A stretch of 64,000 nt of DNA from Pseudonocardia alaniniphila (lineage in GTDB: Bacteria > Actinomycetota > Actinomycetes > Mycobacteriales > Pseudonocardiaceae): NCBI RefSeq assembly GCF_022524485.1, contig NZ_JAKXMK010000011.1, forward strand, positions 62,001 through 126,000, given 5' to 3'. Both the position numbers and the translations under genes were made by a program. Below the pieces are notes generated by a model, which saw only the letters and a program-made list of their open reading frames with translations, was not told where the DNA came from and searched no databases. Shown here in pieces: positions 1 to 8,919 of this stretch (position 1 is the stretch's first letter; every line of letters starts with the position of its first letter).

Positions 1-1
1 C

Positions 2-391
2 GACGGGCTGCTCACCGCACCGCTCTACGCCGTGCCGCGGCTACTCGAACGCAACGGGCTCACGCTGCAGGACTTCGACTTCTACGAGATCCACGAAGCG
101 TTCGCGTCCACGGTGCTCGCCACGCTGAAAGGCTGGGAGGACCCGGCCTTCGCGAAGGAGCGGCTCGGGCTGGACGCCCCGCTCGGCCCGATCGAGCGCT
201 CGAAGCTGAACGTCGTGGGCTCCTCGCTCGCCACCGGCCACCCCTTCGCCGCGACGGGCGGGCGCATCGTCGCGACCCTCGCGAAGCTGCTGCACGAGAA
301 GAGCAGCGAGACCGGGACGCGCACGCGCGGGCTGATCAGTATCTGTGCAGCGGGCGGCCAAGGTGTCGTCGCGATCCTCGAGGCGGGATGA
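2..391 (+). CDS. fadA2: Acetyl-CoA acyltransferase (thiolase), C-terminal part, cut by window edge
   Basis: This is the C-terminal third of a thiolase whose 5' end lies before the window; the frame is open from base 2. The visible part carries the family signatures: IHEAFA, GHPFAATGGR with its catalytic-region histidine, and CAAGGQG with the general-base cysteine near the end. Thiolases cleave or form 3-ketoacyl-CoA at the last step of beta-oxidation. The stop codon lies one base before the start of a high-molecular-weight FabG, which is followed by a two-domain MaoC hydratase. That trio matches fadA2-fabG4-htdX of M. tuberculosis, so I expect one operon. Substrate length cannot be read from this fragment. 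Confidence 0.9.
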   Translation, partial: DGLLTAPLYAVPRLLERNGLTLQDFDFYEIHEAFASTVLATLKGWEDPAFAKERLGLDAPLGPIERSKLNVVGSSLATGHPFAATGGRIVATLAKLLHEKSSETGTRTRGLISICAAGGQGVVAILEAG

Positions 392-392
392 C

Positions 393-1733
393 ATGTCGAA
401 CGACACTCTTCGCGATCTCTCCCAGAACTCCCTGGTCCGACGGCTGGGCGTGCCCCGGATCCCGGTGCTGCGCCGCTACTCACCGGGGCAGCCGCTGCTC
501 GACGGGCCCGCGCTCGTCGGTGCGGTGGGCGCAGGCCGATACGCCGATCAGATCCGCGCGCTGCTGAAGGGCGCCGAGGTGGCTGATGCCGGCGACGGCA
601 AGGTCGCGGCGGCCGTCCTCGACGCCACCGGCGTGCGCACGCTCGACGACCTCGCTGCGGTTCGCGAGTTCCTCACCCCCGCCGTCCGGCGGCTGGGCCC
701 GTCGGGACGGTTGTTGCTGCTCGGTCCGGCGCCCGACCCGTCCGACGTCGACGCGGCGGCCGCGGCCCAGGCACTCGACGGGCTGGTGCGCTCGGTGGCC
801 AAGGAGGTGCGCGCAGGCGCGACGGCGAACCTGCTCGTCGTGCACCCCGACGCGCCCCCCGCGGCTGCCGACTCCGCTGTGCGGTTCTTCCTCTCGGCCC
901 GGTCGGCGTACGTCGACGGGCAGGTCGTGCGGATCGGGGTTCCCGTCGGCCCGGCCCAGGACCCGATCGGGATGGACGCACCCGACGAGGTCGAGCGGCC
1001 GCTGGCCGGACGGGTCGCCGTGGTCACCGGCGCGGCCCGCGGGATCGGTGCGGCCATCGCCGACACGCTCGCCCGCGACGGAGCCACCGTCGTCGCCGTC
1101 GACGTCCCGGCTGCGGGCGAGGGGCTCGCCCGGGTGGCGAACCGCATCGGCGGCGCCGCGCTGCAGCTCGACATCACGTCGTCCGACGCCTCCGAGCGGC
1201 TCCTCGCACATATCCGGGAGCGGCACGGGCGCGCCGACATCGTGGTGCACAACGCCGGCATCACGCGCGACAAGCTGCTCGCCAACATGGACGCCGACCG
1301 CTGGAACGCGGTGCTGGCCGTCAACCTGCGGGCGCAGCTCACGATCAACGAGGCGTTGCTCGCCGGTGACCTGCTGAGCGACACCGCGCGGATCGTCTGC
1401 ATCGCGTCCACCAGCGGGATCGCCGGCAACCGCGGCCAGACAAACTATGCGGCGAGCAAGGCGGGCGTGATCGGGATGGTGCGGGCGCTCGCCCCCCGTC
1501 TCGGGGAGCGGGGCGCGACGATCAACGCGGTCGCGCCGGGCTTCATCGAGACCGAGATGACCGGGAAGATGCCGCTCGGCACCAGGGAGGCCGGGCGCCG
1601 GATCAACAGCCTGCGCCAAGGCGGCCTGCCGGTGGACGTCGCCGAGACCGTCGGCTGGCTCGCGCAGGCCGAGAGCGGTGGGATCACCGGCCAGGTCGTG
1701 CGGGTGTGCGGGCAGAGCATCCTGGGGGCCTGA
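393..1733 (+). CDS. fabG4: High-molecular-weight 3-oxoacyl-(ACP/CoA) reductase, FabG4 type
   Basis: A protein of 446 residues with two parts. Residues about 1-200 form an extra N-terminal domain typical of FabG4 proteins. The C-terminal half is a short-chain dehydrogenase with the cofactor motif TGAARGIG near residue 212, the NAG motif, and the catalytic pair Tyr352/Lys356 in an NYAASK context. It should reduce 3-oxoacyl thioesters to 3-hydroxyacyl thioesters with NAD(P)H. The ATG at 393, one base after the thiolase stop, is preferred over the longer open frame that runs back into the thiolase gene. The following htdX gene overlaps its stop codon by TGATG, which suggests translational coupling. 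Family assignment is strong; the in vivo substrate is not known. Confidence 0.9.
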   Translation: MSNDTLRDLSQNSLVRRLGVPRIPVLRRYSPGQPLLDGPALVGAVGAGRYADQIRALLKGAEVADAGDGKVAAAVLDATGVRTLDDLAAVREFLTPAVRRLGPSGRLLLLGPAPDPSDVDAAAAAQALDGLVRSVAKEVRAGATANLLVVHPDAPPAAADSAVRFFLSARSAYVDGQVVRIGVPVGPAQDPIGMDAPDEVERPLAGRVAVVTGAARGIGAAIADTLARDGATVVAVDVPAAGEGLARVANRIGGAALQLDITSSDASERLLAHIRERHGRADIVVHNAGITRDKLLANMDADRWNAVLAVNLRAQLTINEALLAGDLLSDTARIVCIASTSGIAGNRGQTNYAASKAGVIGMVRALAPRLGERGATINAVAPGFIETEMTGKMPLGTREAGRRINSLRQGGLPVDVAETVGWLAQAESGGITGQVVRVCGQSILGA

Positions 1734-2578
1734 TGGGCACGGGTGGCGCAGGGCTGGGTCTGATGCCGCTGTACGTGAAGGCCGCGGCCGGGTCGATCGG
1801 GCCGCGCGCGTCGGTGCTACCGGAGGGCGAGCGCTCGCGGGAGGGCGTGTCCGTGGATCGCGGGCACTTCGCGGACTACGCGCGTGTGTGCGGCTTCCCG
1901 ATCGAGGACGCGCTCCCGCTCACGTACCCGCACGTTCTGGTATTCCCGCTGCAGGTCGAGCTGATGGCCGGACGCGACTTCCCGCTGCCGCTGCCCGGGC
2001 TGGTGCACATCGGCAACACGATCAGCGTCCATCGTGAGATCGACGCGGCCGAACCGCTCGACCTGCGCGTGCACGCCGAGCGGTTCGTCGCGCATCCGAA
2101 AGGCGCGCAGGTCGACCTCGTCACTCGCGTCGACGCGGACGGTGAGCCGGTCTGGCACGGGCGCAGCACGTACCTTGCGCGCGGTGCCCGCGCGCCGGAG
2201 GGAGCGACCTCGCCGGCGACGGCGCCGCCGGAAGCCCCGGACGGCCCCGCGGTCGCGACGTGGCGGGTGGGTGCCGACACCGGTCGGCGCTACGCCGGCG
2301 TCAGCGGTGACGTGAACCCGATCCACCTGCACCCGCTCGCCGCGCGTGCGTTCGGTTTCCCGCGGGCGATCGCCCACGGGATGTGGACGGCTGCACGGGC
2401 GCTCTCCGCGTTGCAGGGCCGGCTACCAGCGGCGATCACCTACGACGTGGCGTTCGGCAAACCCCTGCTGCTGCCCGGCACGGTCGAACTGCACGCCGCA
2501 CCGGTGGACCGCGGCTGGCATCTCGCTGTTCGCAGGGATGACCGCACGTACCTCACGGCCGTCGTCCGGGAGGCGTGA
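1733..2578 (+). CDS. htdX: (R)-specific 3-hydroxyacyl dehydratase, double hot-dog MaoC family (HtdX-like)
   Basis: A protein of 281 residues, about the length of mycobacterial HtdX. The N-terminal half looks like a degenerate hot-dog fold. The C-terminal half carries the hydratase-2 signature in YAGVSGDVNPIHLHP, followed by AIAHGMW, with the Asp/His pair used for catalysis. It should hydrate trans-2-enoyl thioesters or dehydrate (R)-3-hydroxyacyl thioesters. Its ATG overlaps the stop codon of fabG4. Together the three genes supply thiolase, reductase and dehydratase activities for a fatty-acid elongation or degradation cycle. Whether it works on CoA or ACP substrates cannot be told from sequence. 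Confidence 0.87.
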   Translation: MGTGGAGLGLMPLYVKAAAGSIGPRASVLPEGERSREGVSVDRGHFADYARVCGFPIEDALPLTYPHVLVFPLQVELMAGRDFPLPLPGLVHIGNTISVHREIDAAEPLDLRVHAERFVAHPKGAQVDLVTRVDADGEPVWHGRSTYLARGARAPEGATSPATAPPEAPDGPAVATWRVGADTGRRYAGVSGDVNPIHLHPLAARAFGFPRAIAHGMWTAARALSALQGRLPAAITYDVAFGKPLLLPGTVELHAAPVDRGWHLAVRRDDRTYLTAVVREA

Positions 2579-2603
2579 CGGGGACGCTCCGAGGCACCGT
2601 GTT

Positions 2604-3659
2604 CTAGGAGCAGCCGGGGATGGCGGGGCGGCAGTTGTTGGGCTGGTTGGCGACCACGGTGCTGGTGGTGATCGTGACCGTGCCGGCGAGCCGGAAGATG
2701 CCACCGCCGTCGGCGCCACTACCGACCGCGCGGTTGGTGATCACTGCGACGTTCTGCAGGGTGGTAGTGCCCGTGTCGTTGTAGATGCCGCCGCCCTGGG
2801 CGTCCGTTCCGGTCGCGGTGTTGCCCAGGACCTGGCCGTTCCTGACGGTCAGCGAGTCGCCGTTCCACAGGCCGCCACCTTCCGCCTCGTCGCCGCTGGC
2901 GACGTTGTTCAGGACCGGGCTGCCGGAAAGCGTCAGGTCGCCGAAGTTCCACACACCCCCGCCGGACGCACCTGAGCCCGTCGCGTCGTTGCCGTCGATA
3001 CGGGTGTTGTTCAGGGTGAGTGGGCTCGCGTTGAGGATTCCGCCGCCGAAAGGCTCGGCGGCCCCGGTGATCGCATGATTGCCGGTCACCGTGCTGCCGG
3101 TGAAGGTGGCGCTGATTCCTTGGTTGTTGAAACCACCGCCCTGAACCGCGGTGTTGTTGCTGAGGGTGCTGTTGCTGACCTCCACCGTGCCCAGACTGTA
3201 GATCCCGCCGCCCACTTGGGTAGCGGTGTTGCCGGTGACGGTGCTGGTGGAGAGGGCGAGGCGGCCGCCGTCGACGAAGATTGCACCACCGTTGTCGGCG
3301 CGGCCGTTGCGCAACGTCAGAGCGCTCAGGGTCAGGGTCGATCCGGCGGCGACTCGGAAGAACCGGAAGTCCGGGGCCGACGACGAACGGGTGATCGTCG
3401 CAGAGTTGCCGTTGATGCGAACCGGCGTGGTGATGATCGGCAGGCCGTTACCGGGATTTTCCGGTGTGGTGAGCGTGTAGGTGCAGGCGGGAGTGAGGTT
3501 CAGAGTTCCACCACCGGCCGAGTTGGCGGCAGCCACCGCGTTCTTGAGGGCGGCCTCGTTGCACGGCACAAGGGTTTGTGCGAACGCCGTCATAGGCAGG
3601 CCCAGCAGAACGCTGCCCACAACAACCGTCCCGGCCAGAAACCTACGACCACGCAGCAT
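2604..3659 (-). CDS. Secreted right-handed beta-helix protein with GGGIxN repeats
   Basis: A predicted 351-residue exported protein. Residues 1-28 form a clear signal peptide: a basic start (MLRGRR), a hydrophobic stretch, and a cleavage site near AFAQ. The mature part is a run of imperfect 25-40 residue repeats with spaced GGG-(I/F/V/L)-(Y/W/N)-N motifs separated by N-x-T/A-rich strands. This pattern is typical of parallel beta-helices and polymorphic outer-membrane-like repeats. Cysteines near both ends may form disulfides. No catalytic motif is visible, so an adhesin, surface or polysaccharide-binding role is only a guess. The ATG at 3659 is chosen because it directly precedes the signal peptide; the open frame continues far upstream without coding character. 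Confidence 0.8.
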   Translation of the reverse strand: MLRGRRFLAGTVVVGSVLLGLPMTAFAQTLVPCNEAALKNAVAAANSAGGGTLNLTPACTYTLTTPENPGNGLPIITTPVRINGNSATITRSSSAPDFRFFRVAAGSTLTLSALTLRNGRADNGGAIFVDGGRLALSTSTVTGNTATQVGGGIYSLGTVEVSNSTLSNNTAVQGGGFNNQGISATFTGSTVTGNHAITGAAEPFGGGILNASPLTLNNTRIDGNDATGSGASGGGVWNFGDLTLSGSPVLNNVASGDEAEGGGLWNGDSLTVRNGQVLGNTATGTDAQGGGIYNDTGTTTLQNVAVITNRAVGSGADGGGIFRLAGTVTITTSTVVANQPNNCRPAIPGCS

Positions 3660-3927
3660 CGACGACCGTCTCTCGTATTCGAGGAGCGATGAGGTGTACG
3701 GCAGGCACGCTAGAGAGGCTCTGCGCGCAGGACGCGAAACCCGGCCGTGGCAATCATTCGATCGACAACACCGATTCACCCAGCGGAGGAATGTGCGTGG
3801 GTCTCCCGACGGGGACACATGTCGCTGAATCCGTGCGCCTGGAACCGCGATACGTGACCATGTCGCAGAGGCGCGTGCTCGGCGACGGGTGCCGGCTCGG
3901 GGGTTTCGGGCTCTAAGCTGCTCGATC

Positions 3928-5472
3928 ATGGCCCGGTTCGTGATCGACCGGTCGACACGGATCTCGCTCGCCGTGGTCGTGCTGATCGCCAACCTCGCCG
4001 GCGCCGCCGTGGTGCTCGTGCTCGCGGCGTGGGTCCTGCCCGAGGGGCCGCTGGCCGACCCGACCACCGTGCGGCTGATCAACCTCCTGACCTTCTGCGG
4101 GTACCTGGTGCTCGCTGTGCCGGTCGGGCTGATCTGGGGTGGCCTGCGGTTCCGGATGCCCCGGGGAGGCGCCGACACGGAGCAGCACCTGGTGCTGCAC
4201 GGTCCGCTGCGGCTGGTCACCGTGTCGGCCGTGCTGTGGGGCGTGGCCGCCGCCCTGTTCGTCGTCCTGAACGCCGGCTGGTCCCTTCGGCTCGCGGCGT
4301 CGGTCGGGGAGACGATCGTGCTCGGTGGGATCACCACGTGCGCGCTGTCGTACCTGCTCAGCGAGCGCATCCTGCGGCCCACGGCAGCGCGCGTGCTGGC
4401 CGCGCACCCGCCCCGGCGGCGGGTACTGCCCGGCGTGGTCGTGCGGGCGCTGCTCTTCTGGGCGCTCGGCACGGCGGTGCCGGTGGTCGGGCTGCTGCTG
4501 TCCGCGGTGTCCGCCCTGGCCTACGGGGACGTGTCGCCGGGACGGCTCGCCGTGATCGTGCTGACCGTCGGTGGTACGGCGTTGGTCGCCGGTCTGCTGG
4601 TGACCGTGGGGGCGGCCAGGGCGGTGGCCGACCCGGTGAACGCGGTGCGCCGGGCGATGCGCCGGGTGCAGGGCGGTGATCTCGAGGCGAACGTCACGGT
4701 CTACGACGGCACCGAGCTCGGGCAGTTGCAGTCCGGGTTCAACACGATGGTCGCGGGCCTGCAGGAGCGGGAGCGCATCCGTGACCTGTTCGGCCGGCAC
4801 GTCGGGCGGGACGTGGCCCGTGCCGCCGCTGCTACGGGAGAGGTCCGGCTCGGCGGCGAGGTGCGTCGGGTGGCGGCGCTCTTCGTCGACCTCGTCGGCT
4901 CCACGACGCTCGCCGCGCAGCGCCCGCCCGGCGAGGTGGTCGGACTGCTCAATCGCTTGTTCGCCGTGGTCGTCGAGGTGGTCGAGGAGCACGGCGGCTG
5001 GGTCAACAAGTTCGAGGGGGATGCCGCCCTCGCGGTGTTCGGAGCGCCCGTCGACGTCCCGGATCCCGCGGGCTCCGCGCTGGCCGCCGGCCGCGTACTG
5101 GCTGCGCGGCTGACCGCCGAGCTGCCGGAGGTCACAGCGGGGATCGGTATCTCCGCGGGCGACGCCGTGGCGGGGAACGTGGGTGACGTGCGCCGTTACG
5201 AGTACACCGTGATCGGTGACCCGGTGAACGAGGCCGCGCGGCTCACCGAACTGGCCAAGACCGCGCCCGGCCGGGTGCTCGCCGCCGGGTCCGCGGTCGA
5301 TCTTGCGGACGCCTCCGAGGCGGCTCGATGGACGGTCGGCGACACGGTCGTGCTGCGCGGCCGGGGCGCGGCGACCAGGCTCGCGAGCCCGAACGACAAC
5401 CCGGAACCGGCGGAACCGGTCGCCGGAACGGACGGGCGCCGTGGAACCCGTCAGGATCTTGGTGCTGGATGA
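3928..5472 (+). CDS. Membrane class III adenylate cyclase with HAMP domain
   Basis: A protein of 514 residues. Six predicted membrane helices fill residues 1 to about 235, followed by a HAMP linker (PVNAVRRAMRRVQGGDLEA) and a C-terminal class III cyclase domain. Catalytic residues appear complete: metal-binding Asp in ALFVDLVGS and in FEGDAALAVFG, adenine-specifying Lys in WVNKFEGD, the following Asp in YTVIGDPVN, and the Asn/Arg pair in VNEAARL. It should make cAMP from ATP in response to a membrane or extracellular cue. The layout matches the HAMP-containing cyclases of mycobacteria (Rv1318c-Rv1320c type). The ATG at 3928 (MARFVIDRS) places the first helix correctly; an upstream in-frame start adds residues without support. 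Confidence 0.88.
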   Translation: MARFVIDRSTRISLAVVVLIANLAGAAVVLVLAAWVLPEGPLADPTTVRLINLLTFCGYLVLAVPVGLIWGGLRFRMPRGGADTEQHLVLHGPLRLVTVSAVLWGVAAALFVVLNAGWSLRLAASVGETIVLGGITTCALSYLLSERILRPTAARVLAAHPPRRRVLPGVVVRALLFWALGTAVPVVGLLLSAVSALAYGDVSPGRLAVIVLTVGGTALVAGLLVTVGAARAVADPVNAVRRAMRRVQGGDLEANVTVYDGTELGQLQSGFNTMVAGLQERERIRDLFGRHVGRDVARAAAATGEVRLGGEVRRVAALFVDLVGSTTLAAQRPPGEVVGLLNRLFAVVVEVVEEHGGWVNKFEGDAALAVFGAPVDVPDPAGSALAAGRVLAARLTAELPEVTAGIGISAGDAVAGNVGDVRRYEYTVIGDPVNEAARLTELAKTAPGRVLAAGSAVDLADASEAARWTVGDTVVLRGRGAATRLASPNDNPEPAEPVAGTDGRRGTRQDLGAG

Positions 5473-5519
5473 CCGAAAACCGCGTGGATGGGGTAGGTGT
5501 CCGGAGCTAGCGTCAGTGC

Positions 5520-6428
5520 GTGACCCAGCAGGCGCCCACGCGCGTCGCACCTCCCGTCCCCGCCTCCCGCTACCGGTGGGGCGCCTTGGCCGCCGTCGTG
5601 GTCACGGTATGCGCGTGGGCGTCGGCGTTCGTCGCCATCCGCGCCGTCGGGCAGTCCTACGGCGCCGGTTCGCTTGCGCTGGGCCGCCTTCTCGTCGGGT
5701 GTCTCGCCCTCGGCGCCGGACTGCTGGTCAGCAGGCGTTGGGTCACCCCGACCGCGCGAGAGTGGGGGCTGATCGCGCTGTGCGGGGTTGCGTGGTTCGG
5801 CGTCTACAACGTGGCGCTGAACGCCGCGGAGCAGCAGGTCGACGCGGGTACCGCGGCGATGGTGGTGAACGTCGGCCCGATCCTGATCGCGCTGTTCGCA
5901 GGGTGGTTGCTCGGCGAGGGCTTCCCGCGCTGGCTCGTGGTGGGGGCGCTGATCGCCTTCGGTGGAGCCGTGCTCGTCGGAGCGTCCACGGCGCAGCTGG
6001 ACCGGTCCGACCTCCTCGGTGTGGTGCTCTGCCTCGTCGCGGCCGTCACCTACGCGGTCGGTGTGCTCTCGCAGAAGTCGGCGCTGCGCAGGCTGCCCGC
6101 CCTGCAGGTCACGTGGCTGGCGTGCACGATCGGCGCCGTCGCGTGCCTGCCGTTCACGCCCGCGCTGTTCGCCGACGTAGCCGCCGCCCCCGCCGGGGCG
6201 ACGGCCGGCCTGGTGTACCTCGGCCTCGTGCCCACCGCGCTGGCCTTCAGCACCTGGGGCTATGCCCTCGCACGCATGGACGCCGGGCGGTTGGGCGTCA
6301 CGACGTATGTCGTCCCGCCGATCACGATCGTGATGTCGGCCGTGCTGCTCGGCGAGCTCCCAGCGGCGCTGGCGCTCGTCGGGGGTGCGATCTGCCTGAT
6401 CGGTGTCGCGCTGTCCCGGCGTCGGTAG
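5520..6428 (+). CDS. EamA/DMT-superfamily membrane transporter
   Basis: A protein of 302 residues with about ten hydrophobic helices arranged as two EamA repeats, the usual size for drug/metabolite transporters of the RhaT/YdcZ type. Typical features are the late GLVPTALAFSTWGYAL segment and VVPPITIVMSAVLLGE near the end of the second repeat. The start is a GTG. The substrate is unknown; members export amino acids, purines or other small metabolites. It ends four bases from the stop of the convergent pxpC gene and appears to be transcribed alone. Confidence 0.85.
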   Translation: MTQQAPTRVAPPVPASRYRWGALAAVVVTVCAWASAFVAIRAVGQSYGAGSLALGRLLVGCLALGAGLLVSRRWVTPTAREWGLIALCGVAWFGVYNVALNAAEQQVDAGTAAMVVNVGPILIALFAGWLLGEGFPRWLVVGALIAFGGAVLVGASTAQLDRSDLLGVVLCLVAAVTYAVGVLSQKSALRRLPALQVTWLACTIGAVACLPFTPALFADVAAAPAGATAGLVYLGLVPTALAFSTWGYALARMDAGRLGVTTYVVPPITIVMSAVLLGELPAALALVGGAICLIGVALSRRR

Positions 6429-6432
6429 CAGG

Positions 6433-7326
6433 TCAGGGCTCGTCCTTCCACGGCGGCGCGACCAGGACGAAGCGGACGCACTGACCGGGCCGTACCTGAG
6501 CCGCCCGGTCGACGTCGGCGTCGAGCACCACGGCGGCCACCGGGTACCCGCCCGTCACCGGATGGTCGGCGAGGAACAGCACCGGCTCCCCGCCGGGTGG
6601 CACCTGAACGGCTCCCCGCACCATGCCCTCGGTCGGCAGCTCGCCGGAACCGGCGCGCTCGAGCCGCCCGCCCTCCAACCGCATCCCGACCCGGTCGCTG
6701 CGGCTCGACGCCGTCCAGATGGTGCCGGCGAGAGCGTCCGGATCAGCGAGGCGGTCAGCACGCGGACCGGGGACGGCCCGCAGCGTGACGGGGCCGCCGG
6801 TCGGTACCGCCACCGGAGCCACGTCCACCAGCGGCAGCTCGGACGGCTCCGGGCCGAGGGGGAGCACAACGCCGGGTTCGAGCTTCGGCGGGCCGAGCCC
6901 GGCGAGCACGTCCGTGCTGCGCGACCCGAGCACGGGATCGACGGCGACACCGCCACGTACGGCGAGATAGGTGCGCAGGCCGGTCGGGGGTGTCCCGAGT
7001 CGCAGCACCTGACCCGGTCGCAGCGTCAGAAGCGCGTTGTGCCCGGCGGGGCGGCCGTCGATGTCCGCCGGGGCCGGGGCCCCGGTCAGCGCGACGGTGA
7101 GCGGCACGGGGTTCTGTCCTGCCGCGCGCACGGTCAGGCCGCCGAACACCACCTCGATGCATGCGGCGTCCTCCGCGTTGGCCACGAGCCGGTTGGCCAG
7201 GCGGAGCGCGAAGCGGTCGGCGGCCCCCGAACGTCCCACGCCGGACGCGGCGAGCCCTGGCCGTCCGAGGTCCTCGACGAGTGCCAGTGCGCCGGTGGCC
7301 AGCACCTCCAGGGCTCGCTTGCTCAC
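6433..7326 (-). CDS. pxpC: 5-oxoprolinase subunit C (biotin-dependent-carboxylase-like family)
   Basis: A protein of 297 residues starting at a GTG (VSKRALEVLATG). It has the KipA/PxpC pattern: TGALALVEDLGRPGLAASGVGRSG at the start (shown here only to mark the fold), LANRLV, and RGGVAVDPVLGSRSTD in the middle. With PxpA and PxpB it forms the ATP-dependent prokaryotic 5-oxoprolinase that opens 5-oxo-L-proline to glutamate. It is the last gene of pxpA-pxpB-pxpC. Unlike the direct pxpA/pxpB overlap, a 26-codon mini-ORF sits between pxpB and this gene and overlaps its start codon. A Shine-Dalgarno-like GGGAG for this start lies inside that mini-ORF. Confidence 0.9.
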   Translation of the reverse strand: MSKRALEVLATGALALVEDLGRPGLAASGVGRSGAADRFALRLANRLVANAEDAACIEVVFGGLTVRAAGQNPVPLTVALTGAPAPADIDGRPAGHNALLTLRPGQVLRLGTPPTGLRTYLAVRGGVAVDPVLGSRSTDVLAGLGPPKLEPGVVLPLGPEPSELPLVDVAPVAVPTGGPVTLRAVPGPRADRLADPDALAGTIWTASSRSDRVGMRLEGGRLERAGSGELPTEGMVRGAVQVPPGGEPVLFLADHPVTGGYPVAAVVLDADVDRAAQVRPGQCVRFVLVAPPWKDEP

Positions 7327-7400
7327 CGCACTCCCTCGCTGCGCTCGGTCGGCGCTGCGCGAAGGCGCTGTGACACTGATTCGCTCGCAAGCTTGCTCAC
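7323..7400 (-). CDS. Mini-ORF linker between pxpB and pxpC (ASES...SEGVR type)
   Basis: A 25-codon open frame whose GTG overlaps the pxpB stop (GTGA) and whose TGA overlaps the pxpC start (GTGA). Its peptide begins [12 protein letters not shown] and ends TERSEGVR. The first ten bases, GTGAGCAAGC, are repeated exactly at the pxpC start, so the linker is flanked by a short direct repeat. A GGAGG at the end of pxpB can serve its start, and the GGGAG in its last codons can serve pxpC. A closely related mini-ORF lies between folP and folB at 42214-42351. It may be a translational-coupling linker rather than a functional peptide; translation is not proven. Confidence 0.45.
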   Translation of the reverse strand: MSKLASESVSQRLRAAPTERSEGVR

Positions 7401-8002
7401 CGGGCCTCCACGAACCGGACGGTGCCCCCGGGCTCGAGCAGGGCACCACGCTCGAGATCCCACAGCACCGCGTCGGTGCGACCGATCAACTGCCAGCCGC
7501 CGGGCGACGCGCGAGGGTAGATACCGCTGAACTCGCCCGCCAGCCCGACCGACCCCGGCGGCACGGACGTCCGTGGCTCGGCCCGGCGCTCGACGTCCAG
7601 GCGTGGATCGCCGCCTGCGAGGTAGGCGAAGCCCGGCGCGAACCCGCCGAAGGCGACCCGCCACGGCGTGCCCGTGTGCGCCTCGACCACACCCGCCGCG
7701 CCGAGCCCGGTGAGCCGCCCCACCTCGTCGAGGTCGGGCCCGTCGTAGACGACCGCGATCTCGATGTCCTTCCCGTCCGGCGGCGGCGCGCCCGGCTCCA
7801 CGGGCAGCGCGAGCACCGCCCGGCGTGCCGCGACCAGGTCGGTGCGGGGGACGAAGGTGAGCAGCACCGTCCGTGCCGCCGGGACGACGTCGAGCACGCC
7901 GTCAGGTGGGTCCGCTCGCACGGCGTCGGCCAGGGCGAGCACCTCGGGTAGTCCGTCGACCTCGATGAGCAGCCCGGCGTCCCCGTACGGGAGCACCTTC
8001 AC
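7397..8002 (-). CDS. pxpB: 5-oxoprolinase subunit B (KipI-like, allophanate hydrolase subunit 1 family)
   Basis: A protein of 201 residues with the KipI/PxpB signature: [12 protein letters not shown] at the start, a central [20 protein letters not shown] region, and [13 protein letters not shown] near the end. It pairs with PxpC in the 5-oxoprolinase complex, which recycles 5-oxoproline formed from glutamine or glutathione-type precursors. The GTG start at 8002 overlaps the pxpA stop by GTGA, so the two are probably translationally coupled. The family was once annotated as a kinase inhibitor or urea amidolyase-related protein; the three-gene context favours 5-oxoprolinase. Confidence 0.9.
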   Translation of the reverse strand: MKVLPYGDAGLLIEVDGLPEVLALADAVRADPPDGVLDVVPAARTVLLTFVPRTDLVAARRAVLALPVEPGAPPPDGKDIEIAVVYDGPDLDEVGRLTGLGAAGVVEAHTGTPWRVAFGGFAPGFAYLAGGDPRLDVERRAEPRTSVPPGSVGLAGEFSGIYPRASPGGWQLIGRTDAVLWDLERGALLEPGGTVRFVEAR

Positions 8003-8769
8003 CCTGCGCGCTCCCCGGCGAACGGCGTCACCTCGACGCCCGCGCCGTCCAGGCCCGCCCGGACCGCCGTGGCCATCGCCACCGCCCCGGGGGAGTCGCC
8101 GTGCACGCACGCCGACTCCGCGTCCACCCGCACCTCGCTGCCGTCCACGGCGGTCACGATGCCGGACTCGATCATCCGCAGCAGCCGGGCGGTCACCTCC
8201 TGCGGGTCGTGCAGCAGCGCGCCTGGCTGCGAGCGGGGCACGAGCGTGGCCTCCGGGGTGTATCCGCGGTCGACGAAGAACTCGCGCACCGTCCGCAGTC
8301 CGGCGGCCTCGGCCGCGCGCAGCAGAGCCGAGCCGGGCAGCCCGAGCACGGGCAGCGACGCGTCGTACGCGCGGACCGCCGCCACCACCGCCTCGGCCTG
8401 CGCCTCGTGGTGCACCACCGCGTTGTAGAGGGCTCCGTGCGGTTTGACGTAGCGCACCGCGGTGCCGCTCACGCGGCACATCCCGTCGAGTGCGCCGATC
8501 TGGTACACGATGTCGTCGGCCAGTTGGCCCGGCTCCACGTCGATGAACCGGCGGCCGAACCCCGCCAGGTCGCGGTAGCCGACCTGCGCGCCGACCACCA
8601 CCCCGGACGTGGCGGCCTTGGCACAGGTGCGGCGCAGCGTCGAGGGGTCGCCGGCGTGGAAGCCGCAGGCCACATTGGCCGAGGTGACGAGGTCGAGCAT
8701 CGCGTCGTCGTCGCCGAGCACCCACCGGCCGAACGACTCGCCGAGATCAGAGTTGAGGTCCACGCTCAC
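7999..8769 (-). CDS. pxpA: 5-oxoprolinase subunit A (LamB/YcsF family)
   Basis: A protein of 256 residues of the LamB/YcsF family. Diagnostic segments are [12 protein letters not shown] at the N-terminus, [24 protein letters not shown], and [17 protein letters not shown]. It is the first gene of the pxpABC operon for ATP-dependent cleavage of 5-oxo-L-proline to L-glutamate. The start is taken as the GTG at 8769, with a second GTG two codons later as an alternative. A 150-bp gap separates it from the divergent SDR gene and should hold both promoters; I could not pick out convincing -35/-10 boxes there. Confidence 0.92.
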   Translation of the reverse strand: MSVDLNSDLGESFGRWVLGDDDAMLDLVTSANVACGFHAGDPSTLRRTCAKAATSGVVVGAQVGYRDLAGFGRRFIDVEPGQLADDIVYQIGALDGMCRVSGTAVRYVKPHGALYNAVVHHEAQAEAVVAAVRAYDASLPVLGLPGSALLRAAEAAGLRTVREFFVDRGYTPEATLVPRSQPGALLHDPQEVTARLLRMIESGIVTAVDGSEVRVDAESACVHGDSPGAVAMATAVRAGLDGAGVEVTPFAGERAG

Positions 8770-8919
8770 AGGGTTGTCCAATCCGCTTCGCGGGGAACCG
8801 GGACGCGCCGGATCACGGCCGCTCAGGGTCTCCGGAGCGTATGGATCGCCGGGCGACGCGGCAAGGAGGTGCCCGGCGGGGCACCCGTCGTCGCGCCTCC
8901 GGCAGGCAGGATCGGTGTC

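Noticed and set aside
3660..4472. N-terminal extension of the beta-helix protein frame
   Set aside because: The extension runs antisense through the adenylate cyclase promoter and 5' end, and the signal peptide starts cleanly at the ATG at 3659.
7401..7664. Upstream extension of the pxpB-pxpC mini-ORF into pxpB
   Set aside because: Out-of-frame shadow of pxpB; the conserved linker begins at the GTG that overlaps the pxpB stop.
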